A stretch of DNA of 64,000 nucleotides from Gammaproteobacteria bacterium (GTDB lineage Bacteria > Pseudomonadota > Gammaproteobacteria > Magnimaribacterales > AG-339-G14). Of this stretch, positions 49,915 through 60,785 are shown one piece after another (position 1 is the first letter of the stretch; each line of letters starts with the position of its first letter). The notes beneath the pieces were generated by a model. The model was not told the DNA's origin and ran no database searches. It was given only the letters and a program-made list of their open reading frames with translations. The stretch covers positions 74,982 to 138,981 of the forward strand of contig SGZL01000002.1 of NCBI GenBank assembly GCA_004213955.1, read 5' to 3'. The translations under genes and the position numbers were made by a program.

Positions 49915-52845
49915 TTAATTACTAAAAGATTTTAACTTATTTAAAACAAATTCTGCTTTAGAATTCAAATGATCTGGATAGTTGAAGGATATTTCTTTTA
50001 GATTAGATTGTTTAGAAACTAAATTTGAATTTTCACTCAGAGATAAAGTACATTTTTTGTTATCACCTCTAATTTTTGTAATGAGGAGATCGCTAGATTC
50101 TATTCTTATGTGAGTCAAATTTATCAATATCTTAATATCCTCTGGTATTGATCCGAACCGGTCTTCTAATTCTTTTATTAATTGATTCAAAGCCTTTGTG
50201 TTTTTCAATGAGGAGAACTTTTTATAAATTTCTAACCTTACTTCTGTTTGAGGAATGAATGTTTCTGGAATAAAACCATTTTCTCCAATTTTTATTTCAA
50301 AATCTTCGTACGTTTCATCTACTCCTTCAAGAAGCTTGATGGATCTATTTATCATGGAGGAAAAGAGACTTAAACCTACATAATCTATTAACCCACTTTG
50401 TTTTTCTCCTAAAATTTCTCCTGCACCTCTTATTTCTAAATCCCTCATAGCTAAATTAAATCCTGAGTTCAAGGAATCACTAAATTTAAGAGCTTCAAGT
50501 CTAGCCATAGCATTCTTTGATAAAGTTTTATCGGGAGTAATAAAAAAATAAGCATAAGCTTGTCTATTTGATCTTCCAACTCTGCCTCTTATTTGATGTA
50601 ACTGCGATAATCCAAAGTTTTCAACTCCTTCAATAATAAGAGTGTTCGCATTTGGGATGTCAATCCCACTTTCAATGATTGTTGTGCAAAGAAGAATATC
50701 TATTTTTTTATTTAAAAAATTTAACATAACCTCTTTCAATTTCTTAGGAGTCATTTGCCCATGCGCGATTTCTATTCTTGCCGTTGGCATTATCTTTCTC
50801 AACTCAATTAGTTTTTCTTCCAAGTAAGAAACATTATTTACAAGATAAAAAACTTGTCCTGACCTAGTAAATTCTCTTTCTATTGCTTCTTTGGCAAGAC
50901 TTTTAGAATAAGTTGCGACTAAAGTTTCAACTGTTTTTCTTCCAGGTGGAGGGGAGCTAATAATTGAAATATCTCTTACTTTTGAAAGAGCCAGGTTTAA
51001 TGATCTTGGAATAGGTGTTGCCGATAAAGAAATAGAATTAACTCCTTTTGAATATTTTCTGAGTTTTTCTTTTTGCCTCACACCAAATTTATGTTCCTCA
51101 TCAATAACCAAAAGCCCTAAGTCATGGAATTCTAAATCATCGCTTAAAAGCGCATGAGTACCAATAATTATAGAAATATTTCCATCACTTAAATTTTTAA
51201 AAATTTCTTTTTTTTCATTTAAATTCTTTTCTCGTGAAATAAATTCGATTTTTATACTCGTTTCTGTAAATCTTTCACGAAACAAATCATAGTGTTGTCT
51301 AGCCAAAATAGTTGTCGGTGCCAGTACAGCAACTTGTTTTTTATTTTTAGAGCATATGAAAGCTGCCCTGAGAGCTATTTCTGTTTTTCCAAATCCAACT
51401 TCTCCACAAATCAATCTATCTTGAGGCTTTTCAGATGCAAGATCATTTTTAACTTCTGCGATAACACTAGCTTGATCGTTGGTTTCTTGAAATCCAAATC
51501 CTTTCGCGAAAGAATCTAATTCTTCTTGGTTAATCAAAAGTTGCTCAGATCTATCAATCTTTCTTGACGCCTCTGCTTCTAATAACTCTGCTGCAATATC
51601 AAAAGCTTTTTTTCTAGTTTTTTCTTTTTTTATCTTCCAGTTATTTTTTCTTAATGAATCAAGTTTAATTTCACTATTTCCGTGATAAGGCGTAAGAAGA
51701 TTCATTGAGCTTATAGGCACATAAAGCGTTTCACCTTCAGCATATTCAATTGAAAAGCATTCAGTATTACTCAAATTTTTTAATCCTTTGAATATACCAA
51801 TCCCATGATTACTATGAACAACTTTTGCATCTATTTTGAATTGATATTGTTCTTCTTGTACAAAACCTTCTATTTCGTCAATTTCTTTTATGACCTCAGA
51901 TTTTTCTTCATTTTTAAAAATACTTTTTTTATCTAAATCTAAATCTACATCTTCAATGTGGATACTTTTTTTAATTAAGAAATCTTTTGGGTTATTGAAC
52001 AAAATAGAAGGGCTTAAAGGCGGTCTATCTTCATTATTAACAAACTCTTTATATCTTAGATTAATAATTTCCCAATATAACTTTGATGAAGTCTTTACAT
52101 CTCCATAGAAAAAAATATCAAAATCATTAAAGAAGTCTTCAAATTTTGGTTTTTCTGGGTAGAAAAGTGGAAAATATGCTTCTATTCCCTCGGGAAACCC
52201 TCCTTTTGACACTTTGTCAAAAAGCTCTCCATCGTTACTAAAATTTGATCTCCAATTTCTTTTAAAAGTTGCTATAGAATCTGGATCAAGCACAAAACCT
52301 TTAGAAGCTTTACATTCATATTTATTGATTATGTGAATTCCAAGTTGAGAATCTTTATCAAAAGTTCTTATAGATTCTATTAAGTTGTCATCTAAATTGA
52401 TTCTTATAGGGTTTTTTGAGTTGATAGGAAAAATATCTATAACAGAACCTCTTATCGCAAATTCGCCTCTCGAAGACACTAACTGGACGGCTTCATAACC
52501 TGAAATTCCTAATTTGTTCACAAGTTCATTTCTATCAATCTTTTTATTAATTTCAAATGAATAAGAAAAAGAATTAATTGATGTCTTGTCAAAAAGCGGC
52601 TGAATTAATGCATTAGTTGTAGTGAGGATGGTAATTTCTTCAGAATTAGCTTTCGAAAGTGTTTCTATTCGATTAGAAAGGTTGTCTATATGAGGTGAAA
52701 AATGATCATAGGGTAAAGTTTCAAATTCCTTGAAGGTTAGAAAACTTTTAGATGAATTTAATTTTAAAAAATCAGAAACTAAGTCTAATTTAGAGCTATT
52801 TTCGCAGATAACCAGGCCTTTTTTCTTATCTAAAATTCTATGCAT
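49915..52845 (-). CDS. mfd: transcription-repair coupling factor
   Basis: 976 aa; VVHSNHGIGIFKGLKNL RID region, ICGEVGFGKTEIALRAAF, DEEHKFGVRQKEKL, TTIIESGIDIPNANTLIIEGVENFGLSQLHQIRGRVGRSNRQAYAYF. Confidence 0.96.
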   Translation of the reverse strand: MHRILDKKKGLVICENSSKLDLVSDFLKLNSSKSFLTFKEFETLPYDHFSPHIDNLSNRIETLSKANSEEITILTTTNALIQPLFDKTSINSFSYSFEINKKIDRNELVNKLGISGYEAVQLVSSRGEFAIRGSVIDIFPINSKNPIRINLDDNLIESIRTFDKDSQLGIHIINKYECKASKGFVLDPDSIATFKRNWRSNFSNDGELFDKVSKGGFPEGIEAYFPLFYPEKPKFEDFFNDFDIFFYGDVKTSSKLYWEIINLRYKEFVNNEDRPPLSPSILFNNPKDFLIKKSIHIEDVDLDLDKKSIFKNEEKSEVIKEIDEIEGFVQEEQYQFKIDAKVVHSNHGIGIFKGLKNLSNTECFSIEYAEGETLYVPISSMNLLTPYHGNSEIKLDSLRKNNWKIKKEKTRKKAFDIAAELLEAEASRKIDRSEQLLINQEELDSFAKGFGFQETNDQASVIAEVKNDLASEKPQDRLICGEVGFGKTEIALRAAFICSKNKKQVAVLAPTTILARQHYDLFRERFTETSIKIEFISREKNLNEKKEIFKNLSDGNISIIIGTHALLSDDLEFHDLGLLVIDEEHKFGVRQKEKLRKYSKGVNSISLSATPIPRSLNLALSKVRDISIISSPPPGRKTVETLVATYSKSLAKEAIEREFTRSGQVFYLVNNVSYLEEKLIELRKIMPTARIEIAHGQMTPKKLKEVMLNFLNKKIDILLCTTIIESGIDIPNANTLIIEGVENFGLSQLHQIRGRVGRSNRQAYAYFFITPDKTLSKNAMARLEALKFSDSLNSGFNLAMRDLEIRGAGEILGEKQSGLIDYVGLSLFSSMINRSIKLLEGVDETYEDFEIKIGENGFIPETFIPQTEVRLEIYKKFSSLKNTKALNQLIKELEDRFGSIPEDIKILINLTHIRIESSDLLITKIRGDNKKCTLSLSENSNLVSKQSNLKEISFNYPDHLNSKAEFVLNKLKSFSN

Positions 52846-52934
52846 ATGAAAAAGATTCTACTTTGGATAAAATAATCTGAGTGTATAATACAGCTTTCAG
52901 AATGATTTCAAATTTTAATTATGAGGTATAAAAA

Positions 52935-54128
52935 ATGAATCTATCTTTTTCACCAGAAGATCTAAAATTTCAGGATGAGGTTAGAACTTTTCTAGAAGAA
53001 AACTATCCTGCCGACGTAAAAAGAAAAATGGATAACGGTATTCCATTAGAAAGAGAAGACCATTTGAAATGGCAAAAGGTTCTTAGCAAGAAAGGTTGGT
53101 TCGCAGTTAATTGGCCAGAGGAATATGGTGGAACTGGTTGGACAGTTACTCAAAAACATATATTTCAAAATGAATTAGCCGCAATAAATACGCCAAGCAT
53201 CGTACCTTTTGGAGTAAGCATGTGTGGCCCTGTAATCTATACTTTTGGAACCGAAGAACAAAAAGAAAAATATCTTCCTGCCATCAGAGATAATGATGTT
53301 TGGTGGTGTCAAGGATACTCTGAGCCTGGATCAGGTTCTGATTTAGCTTCTCTAAAAACAAAAGCTGAAAAGAAAGGTGATAAATACATTGTTAATGGAA
53401 CTAAAACCTGGACTACTATGGCACAACATGCAGATTGGATTTTTTGTTTAGTAAGAACGGATTCATCTGGAATCAAACAAGAAGGTATAAGTTTCTTGCT
53501 TATTGATATGAAGTCTCCAGGCGTAGAAGTTAAGCCGATTATTACTATAGATGGATCTCATGAAGTTAACATGGTTTATCTCGATAATGTTGAAGTTCCT
53601 GTTGAAAATTTAATTGGAGAAGAGGGAGCTGGATGGAGCATTGCCAAGTTCCTTTTAGCACATGAAAGAACAGGAATAGGCGGTATTCCTCATTTGAAAA
53701 GAGAAATTAAAAGATTGAGAGAAATTGCTAATGAGCTGCCTTTAAATGATGGCTTCTTAAAAGATGATGATCTTTTTATGGACAAATTAAATAAGCTTGA
53801 AATTGACCTTTTATCGGCAGAGTTTACAGAGTTAAGAACTCTAGCAGCTATGTCTGCAGGTGGACATCCAGGACCTGAATCTTCAATTTTAAAAATTGGT
53901 GGAACAGATTTACAACAAGCTCTATCTGAATTATTTGTTGAAGCATTGGGATACTATGCACATCCTTTCATGAGCGAAGCAGATCTTGCATCAAATGAAA
54001 AAAGAATTGGTCCTGATTTTGCTGCAACTGCAATGCCTCATTATCTTAACTTTAGAAAAGTTTCGATTTATGGTGGAAGTAATGAAGTTCAAAGGAATGT
54101 TATTGCTAAAGCCGTATTAGGTCTATAA
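52935..54128 (+). CDS. acyl-CoA dehydrogenase family protein (larger partner of pair)
   Basis: 397 aa; WCQGYSEPGSGSDLASLKTKAE, VNGTKTWTTMAQHADWIFCLVRT, YGGSNEVQRNVIAKAVLGL. Confidence 0.93.
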   Translation: MNLSFSPEDLKFQDEVRTFLEENYPADVKRKMDNGIPLEREDHLKWQKVLSKKGWFAVNWPEEYGGTGWTVTQKHIFQNELAAINTPSIVPFGVSMCGPVIYTFGTEEQKEKYLPAIRDNDVWWCQGYSEPGSGSDLASLKTKAEKKGDKYIVNGTKTWTTMAQHADWIFCLVRTDSSGIKQEGISFLLIDMKSPGVEVKPIITIDGSHEVNMVYLDNVEVPVENLIGEEGAGWSIAKFLLAHERTGIGGIPHLKREIKRLREIANELPLNDGFLKDDDLFMDKLNKLEIDLLSAEFTELRTLAAMSAGGHPGPESSILKIGGTDLQQALSELFVEALGYYAHPFMSEADLASNEKRIGPDFAATAMPHYLNFRKVSIYGGSNEVQRNVIAKAVLGL

Positions 54129-54138
54129 AAAATTTCTT

Positions 54139-55266
54139 ATGGATTTCGCATTATCTGAAGAACAGAAACAAGTTCAAGAACTCATTACGCAGTTTATTGC
54201 TAAAGATTATCCTTTTGACGTAAGGGAGAAACTAGTTAAATCTGAAGATGGCTTTAGCAAGGAATTTTGGAAAACCTTTGGTGAGTTTGGATTGCTTGCC
54301 ATGCCCTTTTCGGAAGGAGATGGAGGATTCAATGGCGGTCCAGTTGATCTAATGGTTATTCTAGAAGCATTTGGTACTGGGTTGATAGTTGAGCCATATA
54401 TACCGAATATTGTTTTATCAGGTCATTTGATAAGTAAACTTGGAAACGATGACCAAAAAAAAGAAATACTTCCTAAGTTGTTATCAGGTGAATTGCAGAT
54501 GTCCTTTGCATTTACAGAACCACAAAGCAGGTTTGATCTTAACGACGTAACGACTACTGCTAAACTTGATGGAGATAACTACATAGTTGATGGATACAAA
54601 GCTGTGGTTATGAATGGCCCTGCATCAGATAAAATTATTGTTTCTTGTCGAACTTCAGGCGGTCAGTTAGATGAAGACGGAATTTCTCTTTTAATTATCG
54701 ACAAAGATTCAAAAGGTCTTAGTTCAAGAGATTATTCTAACGTCGATGGCTCTAAAGCGTCTGAAATTACACTTGAAAATGTATCTGTTCCAAAAACTAA
54801 TTTAATTGGGGATGAAGGTAAATCTTTTAAAACTATCTCTCAAGTAATAGATCTAGCTACATTAGCTATATCTGCTGAAGCTGTTGGAATAATGCAGAAA
54901 ATGAACGAATTAACCCTTGAATATACTAAGACGAGAGAACAGTTCGGTCAGACCCTAAGTAAATTTCAAGCCTTACAACATAGAATGGTTGATACCTTTA
55001 TGGTTCATGAACAAACTAAATCACTTTTATTAATGGCAGCAGCTAAATTGAACGATAATGCTTCAGATGCGTCTAAGTCCATATCAGCTCTAAAATTCCA
55101 AATTGGAAGTGCTGCTAAGCTGATTGGTGAAGAATCTATTCAGCTTCATGGCGGAATGGGTGTAACTGAAGAAATGAGCATTGGGCATTATTTTAAAAGA
55201 TTAACTACTATTAGAACTATTTTCGGGAATTCCGATTATCATTTAAAAAGATATTCCTCTCTTTAA
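54139..55266 (+). CDS. acyl-CoA dehydrogenase family protein (smaller partner of pair)
   Basis: 375 aa; TREQFGQTLSKFQALQHRMVDTF, ESIQLHGGMGVTEEMSIGHYFKRL. Confidence 0.92.
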   Translation: MDFALSEEQKQVQELITQFIAKDYPFDVREKLVKSEDGFSKEFWKTFGEFGLLAMPFSEGDGGFNGGPVDLMVILEAFGTGLIVEPYIPNIVLSGHLISKLGNDDQKKEILPKLLSGELQMSFAFTEPQSRFDLNDVTTTAKLDGDNYIVDGYKAVVMNGPASDKIIVSCRTSGGQLDEDGISLLIIDKDSKGLSSRDYSNVDGSKASEITLENVSVPKTNLIGDEGKSFKTISQVIDLATLAISAEAVGIMQKMNELTLEYTKTREQFGQTLSKFQALQHRMVDTFMVHEQTKSLLLMAAAKLNDNASDASKSISALKFQIGSAAKLIGEESIQLHGGMGVTEEMSIGHYFKRLTTIRTIFGNSDYHLKRYSSL

Positions 55267-55269
55267 GAA

Positions 55270-56754
55270 ATGACAGAGATAAAGTCTGATACTAATCCAG
55301 ACAAAAGAAAAAGAGATAAACCAGATAATTACTTAGATAACTGGATCGAACGACAGTCCCTAATTGAATCTGCAATACCTATCATTGGAAAAATGCATAG
55401 GAAAAACGTCCGTATATTACTCTATGGAACTCCTTTAATGACATTATCTGTAATTGAAATTATGCAGTTACATAGAAAAGTTAGAGAGGCCGAAGGAAAT
55501 GAATTAAGTGAATTTGAAACTTCTAAGGTTCTAAAATGTTTAGACACCATAGATATTGGTCCTTGCCAATTAGATATTGGAATTTTAGCAGCAGGATATA
55601 TGTTTGACTCTAAAGGAATGCCACTAGAGGAATTCGTTAAGGAACAAGTAAAAGATGTAATAGGTATACACAAACCAATTTTAGATAAGTCTCAAGATTT
55701 AGTTTTGTATGGTTTTGGCCGAATCGGAAGACTGTTTACTAGACTCCTATTAGAAGATACAGGAGCCGGAGAAACTCTTTGTTTAAAAGCAGTTGTAACT
55801 AGATCAGGAGGCGATGAAGACCTCTTAAAAAGAGCAGAGTTAATGCGTAAAGATTCAGTGCATGGCAGGTTTAAAGGCACTATTCGAGTTGATGAACAAG
55901 AAAATGCCTTAATTATGAATGGAAACGTTGTGAAGTTTATTTCTGCTGATAGTCCTGACAATGTAGATTACTCGAGCTGCGGCATAACCAATGCAATTGT
56001 TATTGACAATACAGGCATGTCCTCATCGAAAGAGGGTTTAGCAAAGCATTTAAAAAATAAAGAAGTAAAAAAAGTTTTATTTACTGCGCCAGTCAAAAAA
56101 GAATTAAAAAATATAGTTTATGGAGTCAATCACGACGATATAGAAGATGAAGATGCAATAATTGGTGCAGCATCCTGCACTACGAATGCAATCGTTCCTG
56201 TCTTAAGTGCGGTCGATAAAGAATTTGGAATAGATAATGGCCATGTCGAGACTATTCATTCCTACACCAACGATCAAAACCTTATTGACAACTATCATAG
56301 AAAATCAAGAAGAGGCAGAGCTGCAGCCTTGAATATGGTGATTACAGAAACTGGGGCTGCTAATGCAGTCTCGCAAATTTTAACCAATCTAGAAGGAAGA
56401 CTAAGCGCGAATGCAATTAGGGTTCCAACACCAAATGTATCATTGGCAATTTTGAGTTTGTATCTTAAAAAACCTTCCGATCAAGAAAGCTTTGTAGAAT
56501 TTTTAAAACAAACAGCATTTCATAGCTTGTTGAAAGATCAAATAGACTTTACTCAATCTGCCGAAGTTGTTTCTTCTGATATTGTTGGCGGAAGATATGC
56601 TGGCGTAATAGACGGGCAAGCTACTAGATGTAATAACAGAAATGCCATAATTTATTTATGGTATGACAATGAAATTGGCTACTGTGCTCAATTAATAAAA
56701 GTCGTCAAAAGAATGGCTGGTATTAAATATAAAAAATTACCTAATTTTCTATAA
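55270..56754 (+). CDS. glyceraldehyde-3-phosphate dehydrogenase, long form with N-terminal extension
   Basis: 494 aa; GFGRIGRLFTRLLLE NAD-binding motif begins only after ~140 aa; catalytic AASCTTNAIVPVL. Confidence 0.95.
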   Translation: MTEIKSDTNPDKRKRDKPDNYLDNWIERQSLIESAIPIIGKMHRKNVRILLYGTPLMTLSVIEIMQLHRKVREAEGNELSEFETSKVLKCLDTIDIGPCQLDIGILAAGYMFDSKGMPLEEFVKEQVKDVIGIHKPILDKSQDLVLYGFGRIGRLFTRLLLEDTGAGETLCLKAVVTRSGGDEDLLKRAELMRKDSVHGRFKGTIRVDEQENALIMNGNVVKFISADSPDNVDYSSCGITNAIVIDNTGMSSSKEGLAKHLKNKEVKKVLFTAPVKKELKNIVYGVNHDDIEDEDAIIGAASCTTNAIVPVLSAVDKEFGIDNGHVETIHSYTNDQNLIDNYHRKSRRGRAAALNMVITETGAANAVSQILTNLEGRLSANAIRVPTPNVSLAILSLYLKKPSDQESFVEFLKQTAFHSLLKDQIDFTQSAEVVSSDIVGGRYAGVIDGQATRCNNRNAIIYLWYDNEIGYCAQLIKVVKRMAGIKYKKLPNFL

Positions 56755-56775
56755 CACTATTCGTCTCTGCAGATA

Positions 56776-58131
56776 ATGGTTTTTAAAATAAAAAAAGGAT
56801 TGGAAATACCTATTAAGGGTGAGCCTGGTTTAGATGTGGTCAATGAAGTCTCATCAAAGTCAGTAGGTGTTCTTGGAAACGATTTTCATGGCATGAAGCC
56901 AACCATGTTGGTTAAGGAGGAAGATAATGTTGTAAAAGGCCAGCCTTTATTCGAGGACAAAAAAAATCCAGGCGTTATTTTTACAGCACCAGTATCTGGA
57001 GTTATTTCTAGCATTAATAGAGGAGATAGAAGAGCTTTCTCATCCCTAATAATAGAAAAAAAAGAAAATGATCAAGATCAAATAGAGTTTTCAACTTCCC
57101 AAAATCTCTCTGACTTAGATAATGAGACAATTGTAAATATTCTAATAAATTCTGGAACTTGGACTGCATTTAGAACGAGACCCTTCTCAAAAATACCTAA
57201 AATACAAGATCGACCTAATGAAATATTTATTTCTTTGATCGACTCAAACCCCTTAAGTATTGATCCAGAATTAATCATTAAACCTGAGGAAGATTATTTT
57301 AACGAAGGCTTAAAGGTTTTATTGCGTTTAACTAATAATTCTTTAAATGTTTCTACAAAACCATCTAGCACGATCGAAAAATTAGATTTAGATAATTTAT
57401 TTTATTATGAGTTTGATGGACCTCATCCAGTTGGTCTAGTTGGAACTCAAATTCATAATATATCGCCTGCATCACTTTCTAACCAAATATGGACTATTGG
57501 ATATCAAGACGTCCTAATGATTGGAAAACTTTTCAAAACTGGTCTATTAGACAATACAAAAAAAATAGCTTTATCAGGTCCGATGGTTAAAGAACCTTCT
57601 ATGGTTATTTCTGAAAACGGAGCCAATTTAGATGAAATTCTAAACGGTAAAATTATAGGCGATAACAATAGAATTATTTCTGGTTCAGTTTTAAATGGAT
57701 CTGAATCGAAAGCGCCCACCAATTTTTTGGGTCGATATCACAACCAAATTACTGTTTTAAGAGAGGTAAATAAGAGTGATAGAGAGTTTTTAAACTTTTT
57801 AAGACCTGAGTTAAAAAAACATTCCTTTTTGAGAGTATTTCTAACTAAATTAAAAGAAAAAGGTTTAAATTTAAATTACACAACCGCAATGAATGGCTCC
57901 GATCGAGCCATAGTCCCATTAGGAATATATGAGGATATATTTCCTTATAAGATAATGATTACACAATTGTTGCGTAGTATAGTTGTCGGCGATACTGAGT
58001 CAGCTCAAAAGCTTGGAATACTTGAATTAGACGAAGAAGACTTAGCTCTCTGCACTTATTCCTGTCCTAGCAAATATGACTATGGATCATTATTAAGGGA
58101 AATGCTTACTAAAATTGAAGAAGAAGGTTAA
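56776..58131 (+). CDS. nqrA: Na+-translocating NADH:quinone reductase subunit A
   Basis: 451 aa; MVFKIKKGLEIPIKGEP, DFHGMKPTMLVKEEDNVVKGQPLFEDKK. Confidence 0.96.
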   Translation: MVFKIKKGLEIPIKGEPGLDVVNEVSSKSVGVLGNDFHGMKPTMLVKEEDNVVKGQPLFEDKKNPGVIFTAPVSGVISSINRGDRRAFSSLIIEKKENDQDQIEFSTSQNLSDLDNETIVNILINSGTWTAFRTRPFSKIPKIQDRPNEIFISLIDSNPLSIDPELIIKPEEDYFNEGLKVLLRLTNNSLNVSTKPSSTIEKLDLDNLFYYEFDGPHPVGLVGTQIHNISPASLSNQIWTIGYQDVLMIGKLFKTGLLDNTKKIALSGPMVKEPSMVISENGANLDEILNGKIIGDNNRIISGSVLNGSESKAPTNFLGRYHNQITVLREVNKSDREFLNFLRPELKKHSFLRVFLTKLKEKGLNLNYTTAMNGSDRAIVPLGIYEDIFPYKIMITQLLRSIVVGDTESAQKLGILELDEEDLALCTYSCPSKYDYGSLLREMLTKIEEEG

Positions 58132-59355
58132 ATGAGTGATCCTCTAAGAAACTTATTTGATAAGTCTAAACCTCTATTTGAAGGTAAAGGTAGATTTGCG
58201 CGTTTTTTCCCTTTATTTGATGTATTTGAAAACCTCTTTTATTCCTCAGAAAGAAAGACATCAGGTCTAACTCATGTGAGAGACGGGAGTGATATCCAGA
58301 GAGTAATGGTAGTGGTTTGGCTCGCAACTTTCCCAACAATGTTTTTTGGTATGTACAACATTGGTTATCAGGCTTTATCAGCCCTTGAAGCAATTAACCT
58401 GGCAGGAGCCGAACATCTAAAAGATTGGCATTGGCCTTTGGTTCAATTATTTTCAGGACTGGATCCCAATAGCATTTTAGATTGTATAGCCTATGGCGCG
58501 ATCTATTTTATTCCAATTTACCTAGTCACTTTTTTCGTAGGGATTGCATGGGAAATGATATTTGCTGTCGTTCGTCAGCACGAAATTAGTGAAGGAGCAT
58601 TCGTTACTACGGTACTTTTTGCTTTGTCTTGTCCGCCTGATGCTCCTCTATGGCAGGTAGCTTTAGGGATAAGTGTAGGACTAGTCATTGGAAAAGAAAT
58701 CTTTGGCGGTACCGGGAAAAATTTTCTTAATCCTGCTCTAACTGGAAGAGCTTTTTTGTATTTTGCATACCCCGCATCTTGGTCAGGGGATATGTCTTGG
58801 GTTGCTGTTGATGGTTATACAGCTGCAACAATGCTTGGAATCTCTGCCCAAGATGGTTATACAAACATGCCCGATACTTTTACTTGGAGCAACGCATTCT
58901 TTGGATTAGTGCCTGGTTCAATAGGAGAAACTTCAACAGTTGCAATTTTGATGGGTCTTGCCATTCTTTTGATTACTAAAATAGCCTCTTACAGAATTGT
59001 TGGAGGAATCATTCTAGGAACAATTGCCACAACATATTTATTTAATTTAATTGGAAGTGATACAAACCCAATGTTTCAGATGCCATTTTGGTGGCATATG
59101 GTCATGGGTGGATATGCTTTCGGATTGGTATTTATGGCCACTGAGCCAGTTTCTGGTTCGCATACTAATGCAGGAAGATGGATTTATGGTTTTGTCATTG
59201 GATTCATGGTTATTATGATTAGAGTACTTAATCCTGCTTACCCAGAAGGAATGATGCTTGCAATCCTTTTTGGTAATTTGCTTTCTCCTTTGATAGATCA
59301 TTTTGTTGTTTCTCGAAATATTAGCCATAGAAGTAGAGTTTTAAATGCAAAATAA
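58132..59355 (+). CDS. nqrB: Na+-translocating NADH:quinone reductase subunit B
   Basis: 407 aa; polytopic; HVRDGSDIQRVMVVVWLATFPTMFFGMYNIGYQA, VDGYTAATML. Confidence 0.97.
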   Translation: MSDPLRNLFDKSKPLFEGKGRFARFFPLFDVFENLFYSSERKTSGLTHVRDGSDIQRVMVVVWLATFPTMFFGMYNIGYQALSALEAINLAGAEHLKDWHWPLVQLFSGLDPNSILDCIAYGAIYFIPIYLVTFFVGIAWEMIFAVVRQHEISEGAFVTTVLFALSCPPDAPLWQVALGISVGLVIGKEIFGGTGKNFLNPALTGRAFLYFAYPASWSGDMSWVAVDGYTAATMLGISAQDGYTNMPDTFTWSNAFFGLVPGSIGETSTVAILMGLAILLITKIASYRIVGGIILGTIATTYLFNLIGSDTNPMFQMPFWWHMVMGGYAFGLVFMATEPVSGSHTNAGRWIYGFVIGFMVIMIRVLNPAYPEGMMLAILFGNLLSPLIDHFVVSRNISHRSRVLNAK

Positions 59356-60121
59356 AGACAGCATAAAGAATACTTTATTTATTGGATTAGGATTATGCCT
59401 AGTCTGCGCTGCAGTGATATCTTTTATTGCGGTTGGTTTAAAACAATTACAAAAACAAAATATTATTATTGACCAACAAAAAAAAATCGTTGCCGCTGCT
59501 AACTTAGAAAGTTTTTATGGAAGCGTTCCTAATGCTTACAATTCTATAGAAGAAATTGTTATTGACCTTGATACTGGTAACTTCACTGATTTGAATCCAG
59601 AAGAATATGATCTTTCTAAAGAACTTCAAGACAATTCAAAATATATAAGTCTTTCATCATCGGAAGATATTGCAACCATAAAGGTTAGAGAAAATTTTTC
59701 AAAAGTTTTTCTTGAATATAGAGATGGAGATCTAAATACTGTAATTTTACCAGTCAGAGGATATGGACTGTGGGGTATTCTTTATGGTTATTTAGCTATA
59801 TCCAAGGATTTAAATACAATAGTAGGATTAGAGTTTTACGAACATAAGGAAACTCCTGGATTAGGTGCTGAAATTGATAATCCTGCTTGGAAGGCCTTGT
59901 GGAACGGAAAAAAACTTTTTGATGAAGAGGGAAATTTATTAATAAAAGTTATTAAAGGCAAAGTAACAGTGAACGAAGCTAATTCAAATTATAAAGTTGA
60001 CGGATTGTCCGGAGCTACTTTAACCAGTAATGGAGTAACCAATTTACTGGCTTTTTGGTTAGGAGAGCTTGGTTATTTGAAATTTTTATCTAATTTAAAA
60101 GAAGAGGTTTCAAATGTCTAA
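59345..60121 (+). CDS. nqrC: Na+-translocating NADH:quinone reductase subunit C
   Basis: 258 aa; one N-terminal [45 protein letters not shown]-attachment motif. Confidence 0.97.
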   Translation: MQNKDSIKNTLFIGLGLCLVCAAVISFIAVGLKQLQKQNIIIDQQKKIVAAANLESFYGSVPNAYNSIEEIVIDLDTGNFTDLNPEEYDLSKELQDNSKYISLSSSEDIATIKVRENFSKVFLEYRDGDLNTVILPVRGYGLWGILYGYLAISKDLNTIVGLEFYEHKETPGLGAEIDNPAWKALWNGKKLFDEEGNLLIKVIKGKVTVNEANSNYKVDGLSGATLTSNGVTNLLAFWLGELGYLKFLSNLKEEVSNV

Positions 60122-60785
60122 AGCTTCTGATGTATTGTTTGCACCTCTTTTCAAAGACAATCCCATTGCTTTACAAGTTTTGGGAATCTGTTCGGCTTTG
60201 GCTGTAACGAGCAAACTATATCCAACTTTAATAATGTGTGTGGCTTTGACAGCGACAATAACTCTATCAAGCTTTTTCATTTCTTTAATAAGAAACTTTA
60301 TTCCTAACAATATTAGGATTATTGTTCAAATGACTATTATCTCTTCTTTGGTAATCATTGTTGACCAACTTCTCAAGGCTTACGATTATGAAACCAGTAA
60401 AACTTTATCTGTTTTCGTAGGCTTGATAATCACTAATTGTATAGTTATGGGTAGAGCAGAGGCTTACGCTATGCAGAATGGTCCTGCGATGAGCGCACTT
60501 GATGGGTTTGGCAATGGCCTTGGATATAGTCTAATTCTGATAATTGTAGGTTCTATTAGAGAATTAATTGGAAGTGGACAACTGTTAGGGTATCAAATTC
60601 TCCATATGACAACTGATGGAGGTTGGTACGTGCCTAATAACTTCTTCCTGCTCCCGCCTGCGTCTTTCTTAATCATCGGTCTTTTTATATGGGCATTGAG
60701 AGTTTGGAAAAAAGAACAAATTGAGGTTCCTGAATTTTCAATGAAACAAAACGCACCTAAGGAAATAAAGGTGGAGCATGCTTGA
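60114..60785 (+). CDS. nqrD: Na+-translocating NADH:quinone reductase subunit D
   Basis: 223 aa; [43 protein letters not shown]. Confidence 0.97.
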   Translation: MSKASDVLFAPLFKDNPIALQVLGICSALAVTSKLYPTLIMCVALTATITLSSFFISLIRNFIPNNIRIIVQMTIISSLVIIVDQLLKAYDYETSKTLSVFVGLIITNCIVMGRAEAYAMQNGPAMSALDGFGNGLGYSLILIIVGSIRELIGSGQLLGYQILHMTTDGGWYVPNNFFLLPPASFLIIGLFIWALRVWKKEQIEVPEFSMKQNAPKEIKVEHA

